A DNA stretch of 64,000 nucleotides from Notolepis coatsorum (taxonomy: Eukaryota > Chordata > Actinopteri > Aulopiformes > Paralepididae), in assembly GCA_963971535.1 (NCBI GenBank), contig OZ020589.1, positions 73,117,520 to 73,181,519 of the forward strand, given 5' to 3'. The position numbers were made by a program, and so were the translations under genes. Shown here piece after piece: positions 50,001 through 62,000 of the stretch (its first letter is position 1; each line of letters begins with the position of its first letter). Under the pieces are notes generated by a model that saw only the letters and a list, made by a program, of their open reading frames with translations, ran no database searches and was not told the DNA's origin.

Positions 50001-53000
50001 GCCCTAAACTGAGCCGTTTAGTAGTTAAAACATTCAGTTTCATGATAATAGCGCCACCATGAGGCAAGATGACTCCGCTTCACAGGCCTCCCTGCTATTG
50101 CAAGTCAAACTTCTAAAAAGATTTGAATGAAAGCTATTAAAGCTGTCGTGTTAATGCGAAAAGTCTACACTGGCGGTCGGCGTAAATTCATAATATCCCA
50201 GACAGTCATTCAATGATATAAATATGTCCATTTTGTCATTTAGCTGACTGCAATATTCATCAAACAGTGTTGAAACTTGGGTGCTGCAGACATTAGTATA
50301 GTATAGGCAAGGAAGATTATTTAGTGGAAAAGTGCATGATAGAAGATTAGCTTTTGAGGCGGCCAGAAGATGTAAGGCGGAGGGGTCTTGAGGGTGTGTA
50401 GTTATAGACCATTGACCGGAGGTAGGCGGGAGCCGTTCCCTTCACGATATGCCAGGTCGAGGACCTTGAAGCTGATTTGTACAGCAATGGGGAGCCAGTG
50501 CAGCTCTCCAAGAAGTGGGGTAACATGGGCTGACTTTGGTAGGTTGGAGATCAGGCAGGCCGCTGTGTTCTGAATGAGGTAAAGTGGCTTGAGCAAGCAG
50601 TGCATTTCAGTAGTCAAGGAGAGACTTGACTGTTGATTGCACAAGGAGTCGAGTGGCTTCTTTTGTCAGGAAGGGGCGGATCCTTCTGATGTTGCTCAGG
50701 AAGAATCTGCAGGTTCTGGTTGTTGCTGCGATGTGACCGGAGAAGTTCAGCCAGTCTTCAAGGACTACACCTAGGTTCTTGGCGGTTGGGGACGAAGCCA
50801 CAGCTACATTCTCCACTGTGATGGAAAGGTTGGTCAGCGGGGAGGATTTAGCTGGGAGGTGAAGCAACTCTGTTTTGTTTTGTCAAAGGTGTGGAGCAAG
50901 CAGTCTCTGAACATAGGCTTGGAGCAGGTGGAGCCTTGTTGGTAGCCAAGCTCCAATTAAATTCATGTACGTTGTGGTTTAATGGTTTCAGTGCCACTTG
51001 TAATATTGCTTCTAGTTTCCCTTATCAATCAAATATCGAGAGCATCTTGAGGATACAAACCACCATACCAATTGCCATAGTAAATAGGGGTGTTAACAAA
51101 TCTGCATATCAATCTACAGAATTACTAAACTACAATATAGTTTATCAGTTTAACTGGTGGTATGGTTACTGCCATTAGCATAACTAGTGTAGTGCCCATT
51201 CAAAACGTGGTAGTTTGAAGCACGTGCCTGTTGGGAACTGGCAAATTGCTTGGCCCCTGGAAGTGCAGAGACAGCGTTGTCGAGAACCAGTGTTCTCAAG
51301 AACCACACATCCAATCAACTTCACATTCAACACTGCACTTACTTGGGCCTTCAGCAATACACCCACCACGTGTGAAGTCGACCATTGAACGGTACTCAAC
51401 ATAATGAGAAGGTCAAATAGGAGCATTATGGCCATTTAAATGTATGATGCTGCTAGGGCTGACCTTCGATTTTCTTTTTTGCCATTCTAAGCTTCAGGGC
51501 CGAGATTTTATTTTAATTCCAAGCTTCGAGATAAAAAAAATGTTTTATGTTGTGGGACTTGTACAGCACTTTGTTCAACTTTGTTGTTTTTAAATGTGCT
51601 CTATAAATAAAGTGGATTGGATTAATTAATTAAATTAATAATGAGTTGGGAGCTGCGCTGCTCTCCGTTTCAGCCAAAAACATTACATAATTATGTTGCA
51701 ACCTTCGTCTATAAAGCAAACAATTATATAGATATTTATATGTAGTTAAGAGACAAAGGCAGAATTCGTAAATTTTTTATTAAGACATTTTTATATGGGT
51801 CGGGACACTATAGTTTAATCTTAGACAAACGAAACACTTTGCTTTCATGAAATATTGTAAGCAGTCATTTGAGGCTTTATAAAAGAAGCACAATGAACAC
51901 AAATCAGTCAGTGCCGAGTCCGACCTCATCTTAAATAACAAACGGCATTGCTTGTTGTAGTTAACAAAGAGAGGCAGAGTTGATTTTGCAGGTGAAAATT
52001 AAATAAAAGAAATAGAATTATTATATATTCTAATTTTATTTTCCCATTTGAATCCCATGCCCATCGAACGAAGCTTCGAAGTATATTTAAGACAGCCCTA
52101 AATGCTGCTACAGTGCCACCTACTGGCCAAATGCCACTAAATTGTCATGTTCACTCAGAAATATCTAGAGATATCTGCACATGAGCATCAAATGTGGTTG
52201 CAAAAGCACAGCAAGGTGACATTTTTTGTAATATAAGCGCCGACCACAACATAGGGCCATCCCAAAAAACGTTCAGCTTGGTCCAGAGATGCTCTTTGTA
52301 GCCAATTTGGTGGAGATTGCTCAAATAATTGCTAAAGATTTGATCGGAACCCACAGAAAAATAATGTTGTGTCCGAGAGTTACACAATGATACAGGCCAA
52401 AACTGGTGCCACCATCTGGCCAACACTGCACCCCCTGGGACATCAGCAATACACCTGCAGAGTGTGAAGTCATTTTCATCGTTTACAACTTCGAGATTAA
52501 ACTGAGCCAAACCAAACTGAGTAGTACAGTATATAGGCTTTAATGAGAGCTCTGCAGTACAAATACAATTAAAACCAATAATCAAATCATGAAACTCAAT
52601 CTGTATAGAATCTAAATTTGCGCATCATTACACACCTAATAGAAAATGTAATCATCTCATAATGTTAACAATATATACTTTCTTCAGTATTCAGTGTGGA
52701 GATATGAGAGTGGCGTGTGCATTACCTTGTTCTTTTCCAGGTGTTTGGCCCGTTCATCAGAGGTCATATCAGCAGTCTCATCCAGGAACTTCTTCAGAGC
52801 CGAGTCACTGCCTTTAACAAGACAATACAGAAACAGCAATACAGTCCTAAAGCCATTCCAAAATGATTTTCCAACATAAATTGTCCTTTGCATTCGTTTC
52901 ATATTAGAGGTTTGATCTGCTGTATATGAAATCACCCTTTGGAGACAATATCGGGCTGAACTAGTCAGTCAACAACATTGAAAGACACTAAACAAGTAGG

Positions 53001-56000
53001 AGAAAGAAACGTTGGACGACATCATCTTTGTAGAGATCTCTTCCCCTCCCTAGCCCCTTACTTGACTGCGATGTGCAAGCCAGGGGCTTTTGTAATCGCA
53101 GTCACTCTCAGCTATATAGCTACCAGGCTCGTTTGGACCACCAAGCACTGCTTCTGAGCTCGGGGTGGGTCAAAAATATATCAGATATGAATTTCAAGGT
53201 ACCCAGCGTACAATTAGGGTTTCACACAGCGACGCGCTGGGGTCTGAAAGCTCGGAGTTGCTAATAAACATTTTAAATTATTGTTATAAAACGAGTGGTA
53301 CTCAAAGAGCGAGCCGTGTATTTCCGCCGTTGGTGTCACAGCGCATGCGCACCAGGTTATTTGGGGCTATCCCCTCCCATATCCTGATCAATCACATATT
53401 AGTTATTCTTCCCACTCATACCCTGATCAATCACATATTAGTTATTCTTCCCATCCAAACCCTGATCAATCACATATTAGTTATTCTTCCCACCCAAGCC
53501 CTGATCAATCATGTAATATTAGTTATCCTGCCCTCCCATGATAACATTATAATTCTATTCACAGCATCTTCCAGTTGAATACTTAACCAACATGAATGTG
53601 TGTCAACATGAATATCTGACTATTCCATGCAGAGTTACCGCATGTAAACGTCATATTCTGTTAACATTAAATTGGATAAGCCATTATTCAGATGAGAAAC
53701 TAATAGCCGTGTGTGGCAGTTGACCCTGCTACAGGCCACACAAGTGGCTTTTTAAAGAGGGGCCTCTGACAGACAAATGTTCCAAAAGCCCATTTTAGTG
53801 AGTAGTCGCAAGACATTACAAGCCAGAGCAGATCCAAGATACTGTCTTCATGAAAGATGCTCTCCCTCTATTGTGTGTGGTGGGGGTGGCCAATTAACCT
53901 GTGTGCATCAATTATTTCAATGCACAACAGGTGCAGAGCCACCCCTGCTCCCGGGTCTAATTAGCTTTACCCAGGACAGGTGCGGCTACTTAAATCAAGC
54001 CTTACACCACATTGAGACATGCATCTAATGGTGCGTTCACGTCAGGTGGGAAGAAGCGGACGAACCAGATGACATCTCGTTGCTACAACTAGGAAGCATT
54101 CACGCGTTGAACTCGAGGAAACGCCCACATCCAAGATGGCGATCTTAGCCTACTGCTAACCTATTGCTACAAGTCGTTAACAAGTTACGTTAAAATCAAC
54201 TGTAGACGAACAGCAGCAAGTATAGCTCGTTTTTCATATGAAGAGTACAGCAGTATGATTGTATTATTCTGATTATGTGATCAAAGTGATCATTTTGATT
54301 TGTATTTACCTTGTATTGCCGACATCGCCGTCAAGCTTGCTGCCATGATGGTTGATACTTCCGCATTTCGGGACGCGAAGTGGGAGATATCGGGGTATAT
54401 AAAAAACTCCCATATGACCTAGTAGGAATTACCACTAGGAGGCTGACGTGAATGGCTTTTCCCAGTCGGAAGCTGGTTCTTCCGCTTCTTCCCACCTGAC
54501 GTGAACGCACCATTATACCTTGCTTCTTTAAAACCCTTAGGAGTCACGCTGGAGCTTTGAACCCGTCGGCGGACAACAAAAGAAATTAGAATCCCTCTTA
54601 AATGCTCAAAAAGGACATCTTTTCAGAAATCGATAAAAATAGAAAAATTGCCATTTCTAGTGCTTTGACATGTAAGGTATAGGTCCCCCAACTTGCTAAA
54701 CCTAATACGACTTGTAAATACGTTTAATTCTTGCTAGATGGTATGCTTGTAATAATCTCCATTTGCGGTAAGAACTACATCGCGCGTCACCAAGCGCACA
54801 TACATGGACCGCGCACACACAAACAGCGCATAGGTGTTAATCACTGAGTGATCTAATATGCATATTCTTCAACGCGAGAGGGGGGGGGGTTGTGTTTCTC
54901 ACTGTCTGTCGTTGATAATATAATCTGAAGAGGTCCTGCTTATTATTATTATCGAGAATACACAGGACCCGACGGAACGTTAATTTATGTATTAAAAGTA
55001 GTCTAACATGCTTTCATCCTCGCCCGTGTATATACCCACGTCGCGCTAAAACAACATAAACTACTGTATGGCAGACAGAGTGCGTGTGTGTACGAGTTAT
55101 GAGTTATCTCGCAGTTCATTCAAGCGCGCATCACGGTGATGACAGCTCTAGAGTAGAAAGGTGCGCTCACAGGGGCGTAGCTGGAGATTCTAGGCCCCCC
55201 AATCTATTAAAAAATGTGGGGCCCCCAATCTATAAAAAAAATTGGGGCTACTCCCCTGCACACACACACACACACTCTCTCTCTCTCAAACAGAGAAATC
55301 AAAAGATAAAAAATAAAAAATAATATAATTATTATAAATGTCTCTCTCTGTATATATCTCTGTATCTCTTTCTTTCTTTCTTTCTTTCTCTCTCTCTCTC
55401 TTACTATATATATCTAAATGTCTAAACCTCTGTCTATCTAGTGTGTGTATACACCAGTATCACTGAATACCACGGCAAGCCTATAGAAAATGATTCTATT
55501 TAATAATAATAATTATTATTATTATTATAAATGTCTCCCTCTCTCTGTATCTTTCTTTCTTTCTATTATATTACTATTATATATCTATCTAAATATCTAA
55601 ACCTCTGTCTATCTAGTGTGTGTATATGCATGGCATCAAATCAAAGTGTGTGTTGCCTGTATTGATCAGTCACACTATACCCCCATTCAGCCGTAATTGT
55701 TCCCTGCTGGGCCTTTGTTTCATGGTGTGAATTAGTCATTGAAATTAACATTGACATCACATTGCATTCTGGGAAGGAGTGTAGTTCCCGTATCATTAGC
55801 TGAATTCACTGAATTCTCTTCAGAGCCTCCTGCTGCAAATTGGTAATGACTGTACCAGAATGTTTGATAGGACATTGATTGAAAACTATCGTCTCAAATT
55901 TGACAATTGATGGCTTATTTTGAAGGTATGAATCTGTAATTGTACATTATGTAACAAAAAAAAAAGAGAATATTCTGAGAAGGTGGAGCTAGAAACTCTA

Positions 56001-59000
56001 GACCTCAGGGGGTTAAAAAAGGACCATACCACTCTTTGACATGTGGGTTCTAGGAATGGACACAACAAGTAATGTTTTCCCAGATCAAGAATAACAGACA
56101 CAAGGGTCGGCCGGGTAGCACAGCGGACTAAGCGTCTGTCTACCACCGCAGAGACACTGGTATTGAATCTGGCTGTCAGCGGTGCCTCCGGCTTGGCCGG
56201 CCGTCATACTGACACAATTGGCGGTGTCAGCGGGAGGGAAGCCGGTGGGTGGTAAACTGGTTGCTGTAAACAGCGACTCCTACAGGTCGGTCAGGGCGCC
56301 TGCACAGCGAGGGAGGGAAATGGTTATGGTAGTGTGACCTCCCACGCGTTACACTTCACCAATGAGAGTCCGCGCTGTCAGGTGAAAAGAGGCTGTCTCC
56401 CATGTATCGGAGGAAGCATGTGATAGACTTCAGGGCTCCCTAGACCGACCAGTGGGGGGCACATGCACTCAACGACCAGGAAGGGGAGGGGGGAATTGGC
56501 ATAACGACTAAATTTGGATGGGAGGAAAATATGGAAAAACAGGAGAAAAAGTGAAAAAAATAAAAAAGAATAAACAGACACAACCGATTTTATTATGTCT
56601 CGCTCCACGGACATAACAATGCACAGCAATATACTCTATGCTTAACACATCCAGCGCCAAAAACGCTGTCCAGCATTATTGGCCGCCATGCGTTGTCTGC
56701 CAGGATCGCTGTACAGCGTTTTTAGATCAATATTTCATTTTTTTCGCCATGGCATTCATAATTCATATACCCACCCCCGGTCCTGCAGCTGGACCTTAGA
56801 TGTGACTGCAATGACGGCTCAATACCGCCTCCTGGTGGATGGTCGGGCGAGTTACTCGCAAACACGATGTGCCATCAGTGCATCGATGAAAATCATCCGG
56901 CAGTCACATCTCGTTACGGGATTCCCGACAGACACTATGTACATAATGGATCGCTTTCTAAACTTAATAATCGATATGATTTCAGCGTTTATTGCGCCAT
57001 ACAAACCGGAAATGGACCTAGGCGATCGGCGTCGTATAATTGGGATCTTTCACCGCCAGTCTCATTGGCCCACGGTAAGAGGAATATAACGTTATTTTCA
57101 ACCCGATTGTGCATTTCTTTGTTTGCAAACCATCTGATCAATATATCCACCCAACCTACATAAAGCAGTTACTGATGATCAGGGAATTATAAACGACCCC
57201 CCCCCCCCCCCCCCCCCCCCGTAGCGTGTATGGGGGGGAAACGGCAATCGATAATCTATATAATGCGTTTGGGCCTATAACTAGCGTTTTTGGAATTACA
57301 GCAGAAAAGATTAAAAACACTTATATTCTAGAAGGTATTAACACAACAATGTATGAATGAAAAAGTATAACGTTCTCACATCCTGAACGATAGATAATAG
57401 ATGTTGAATGGGCCATAGTAATGTCAATATAGCAATACAATTTAAAAAGTTATAGCCCTGCATAGAAGGTAAACATCTCCATAGGCTTACAGCGCTGGCA
57501 GAGAGGGGCATGAGATGGGCATAACCCCCGGCGGGCAATGTGTTAATGCATATCGTCAGTCAAAACAGTCAGTTACCATTTGTAATAAATACATTACCTC
57601 CACTCTGTCTGCAGCAGGTTTCTCTGCTCATGGAACGGCCTGTATCAATACTAGTCTATGAACGCTACGCAAAGTGGGCGACATGTTGTTGCCACAATTT
57701 GGAAATGCAAACACAAAATGCTGTTTTTATCCTTTAGATAACGCTAAGTTAGCTTTCAACGCAACAACGTTTTCATTGTATGCTCAACAACTGACCAGTG
57801 TGTTCTTCCTGCAACAACTCACAAGATGTCCCGTTTCAGTGGCACAAACAAACACTGATTAAAAGAAATCGAGCACCCTCAAAAATCACTCAGTTGAAAG
57901 TAACAAAGTAATCGATTACCCACGCCAATCCCTAGTGGGTTCCAAGTCATTCTTCTTATTAAATGTGTAGTGGAATATTGGTGATAGCATATGAAGGTGT
58001 GGAGAGCAACGAATAAGTGGGATATGAGATATTATTCTGAATACTATGCATGCGTGTGTGTGAAAACCAACTCAAGAACCACTGTTAATATGTTAGTGTC
58101 AATTTGGGAAAATCCATTAGTGGCGTCCTTATGATGGTGGGCTGCCAGGATGAACATTATGGGAAGTATCCATTTTATCTGCACTCACCAAAGTCCATCT
58201 TGGTTTTATTGTTTGCGACTGCGTGCAGCATGGCGATGGTACCACAGGAGTTGACCACAGTCTGTTTCATGAAGTAAATCTTAGAGCCTTCCTCCACCTG
58301 GTCTTTCTGCTTCTCCCTGAAAGACTCATGCTGTTGCACACACACACACACACCACACATTGGCAAGATGTCAGCGCTACACAGGAGCGAAGAGTTTGCT
58401 CATTGTTGTGAATCTGTCTGTTGCCATGCGGAATGCAGCCAAATTAATCCCCGAAATGCACACGTGAATGTAGAAGCATGGGGTTAGTTCAGCAGCACAT
58501 TTAGGCACTCACCAACACATTCCTTTGTCTATACTGTAAACAGCATTTGATGAAGCAGGATTATCAGTGCATACTGTAGGGATGCAGCAATACCACTTCA
58601 CCCACTGCCAGAGATAGTTTCTGATTCCTAAACGTTTCTGTAAGGGCTCTTTCACACACCTATGTTTATTTGAAATGGTTCCAAAATCAAAAGTGAAATT
58701 GTTACTTTTGTTGCCGGTTTTATTGGTTGAGTTATGTTTTAACAAAGCCCTGTGGTCATGCAGGTCAGTCTTTTATTGGACATAGTTTAGAATCCTAATG
58801 GAACATACATATTCTTGTGATCTCCACTTTGGCTTGCACAAATCTTGCGAAATACTATGCATTTTCCAATTCACTGCTGGTAGGGATTAATTATGCACTA
58901 GTCTATGAGGCTACAGTCACCTGAATTATACATGCAAGGATTACAATGTTTAGGATTACACAACATCATTTGACCAGGGTACGGTTGTTTTGGTGCAGAC

Positions 59001-62000
59001 CCGAGTTCGATTGCGGGGGTTCACACCTCTCCATACAAACTGCGTCAGTGGTAAATGCTCTAGGGTTGGAATCAACCGGACTAAACGAAGCAGGTGTGAA
59101 AGTACAGTACAGAAGAATGATCCGATCCATTACATTTACTAAATAGACACCATTACTAAGATTAACAAAAATGCTTCGATTTATGTCACGTCTCTGGTGC
59201 AGGATTTGACACAGATACCCCAGTGCAGGCTTGTATCTGCCTGATATCCGAAACCAGTATGTCTGTACATCCTAGTGGTGCATACACCGATAGTTCCCCA
59301 AGGAATCGCATCCCGGACACTGCCACGCTCTGCCTACTCACGTAGGGTGCATCAAATTGCAATGCAAAAATTAAATCTCAACATATCAATCTGTCTGGGA
59401 TTGCATTTTGTTCGGACACGCATAAACATTATTTGTGCAAAGTTTGGGAAAGATTTGTTGAGATTTAGAGGTAGCACACAGCATGTGAAATATATGAAAA
59501 TGGGCCTTTTACTAGATAACATGACAAGGCAATTTAAAAAACGGCAAGAATATAAAAATAAAAAGCAAGAACCATTCAAGTGATGAGACAAAACAAAAAT
59601 ACAATGCATCACAGAGAAAGAAAAAACAAAGACATATTTTATACCTGGAGAAGCTCAAACATTACCCAAAGGCTGTTTAAACAGTAATGTTTTTAGCTGA
59701 TTTTTTTTAAATGTCAACAGACGCTGCAGCTCTTAGGCCACGAGGAAGGGCATTCCAGAGTATTTTATTCGCTACAGATTGAAAGGCTCTGTCACCTTTG
59801 GTGATCAACCTGGTGCACGGAATGACCAACAGATCCTGGTCAGCTGTCCTCAGGGTCCTGCTGGGCACATATGGTTCCAGCAGGTTGGTTAAATATTCTG
59901 GTGCCTGGCCATGCAAAGCTCTAAAAGTGAGCACCAGGAGTCCAGGACATTGAAATTAATTCTAAAATGTATAGGAAGCCAGTGCAAGGAGGCTAGAACT
60001 TGAGTGATGTGACACCTTCTGCTTGATCTGGTAGCAGTCTTGCAGCAGTATTTTGGATGAACTGGAGGCAGTCTATGGATGATTTATTGAGGTAGGTGAG
60101 AACCGAATTGCAGTAGTCTAGATGAGAAGAAACGAAGGCATGGATAATCAACTCTAGGTCAGAATGGGAAACAATCGACCTGAGCTTAGCAATATTCCTG
60201 AGATGGAAAAAAGGGGGCGACACCATCTTGTGATAACTGGATACCTGGAGATATAGTTGGAGAGCTGGATCCTGTGGTGGGTGATGGTGGAGTTGGGGGA
60301 ATTGAGTAAACTGTGATGCAGAGCCACACAGGCAAAGCTATTTATAGGCCCATCCCCCAAAAAGTTGCAGGTGCGAGAAAATGTTTTCAAAACAGGGTAA
60401 AATGTGCGGGAATATGGCAGCGGACAGGTGTCCATGCCTGAAATGTAACAATGTTGCAACCTTGTGCGTGTAACTCACACACACACAGACTGTCCTCCCC
60501 CAACATGGCCTGCTGTTAAGTGTCTGTGTGTGTGTGTGTACGAGCGAGCACGTACACACACACACAGACACTAACAGCAGGCCATGTTGGGGGGAGGACA
60601 GTGTGAAGGGACACTTTGCCATAAAAACTGATGTAGCGTTCCACCTCTAAATCACCTCTAAATCACCTCGTATTGCAAAAATATTTTGCATGTATTGTTT
60701 GGCTGGTAACACTTTTAGCACCCAGACAAATCAATACGCTGGAAATGTGTATTTTGATGCACCCTACTACTCAGCTAAGACCTAATATACCATACTTCTC
60801 TCCCTTGCCACTCAGGCCCCGTTTAGACGGAAACGCTAGCAGGTGAATCCGCAAAAATATTTTTGCGGATGTGCCTTTCGTTTATACGGAAACAGCGTTT
60901 TTACGGGGTGAAACCGCAAAAAAGTGAGACTACCTTCCAGGGTGGAATTCCTAGAAACGCAAAAGGTTTGCGCTCTCGTCTAAACTGTTAAACCGTATAA
61001 ATCTGTTAAAACGATGACGAAAGGGTTGTCACGGCTCTGGTCGCGCGTACTGCTTACGTCACAGGTAGCAGGTATGCGCCAGTAGCCGAGACGTAAACAA
61101 AGCAAGTATGTCAACGGAGATCACCTGAAGGCTACATTGGCAGTACTTTTAACCCTTTCACTGCCACACGACAGAAGGTTAACCCTTTACTATCACACAA
61201 CCGGCTGTCGTGTGGCAGTGAAAGGGTTAAATACACAAGAATCTGTCCCGCGGCGTGAGTGGACCCACTGTCTGTGAGTGACTCTGCTTTGACCCAATCA
61301 CATTCCCCATCCACAGTCTGCGAATCAGAGGCAGAGTAGGGCGGGTCTTCACAGCACGTCATGTGACATATGCGCCAATCGTGTGACAGCGGGGCTCCGT
61401 CGTTACAGCGTCGTCTGCACGGAGAATTCCACCCCAAAACGCTCGTCTAAACGTAAAATTAAAAGTGAAACCGCAAGATGACTTTTGCGGTTTCTGTTCA
61501 CAAAACGCTCGTCTAAACGTAGCCTCAGCCACCCTTTCGTCTCCTTCCTTCTCTCTCCCCACCACCGGCCCAAACCAGAACTCACCCCACCCCAATCCGA
61601 GCACCCACGTGCTCATCCCCTCCCTGGTGACGTCCCATCTTCCACGCCTTCATCATAATTCTCATTCCAGAAGTCATCCTCACCACCAGTATTCACCTTT
61701 ATTCATTCACGTTGCTGTAGTCTTGTGTTTGCGAGTGAATTACCTGTTGTGTTAGAGGAAAGAGCAGCATCAGGGCACAGCAGGGGGTGGGCACAGAGGA
61801 TAAAGGTTCACCCTCCAGTCCCAGAATGTCCACAAAATGCCAGCTTCCGCCCATGCCTAATTTGCTCATCATCTGCAAACACACACAAACAGGCAGACAC
61901 ACACAAGTCACTAACCTTAAAACGTATCAACAGTATGTGTTCTCAAAATCTAAAATTGTGCTTTATTCAACAGGATCTTCAAGAGATGCTGCTTTTGTGT

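Noticed and set aside
53376..53535. CRISPR-like array or repeat protein
   Set aside because: Units are directly adjacent minisatellite copies without unique spacers, in a vertebrate intron.
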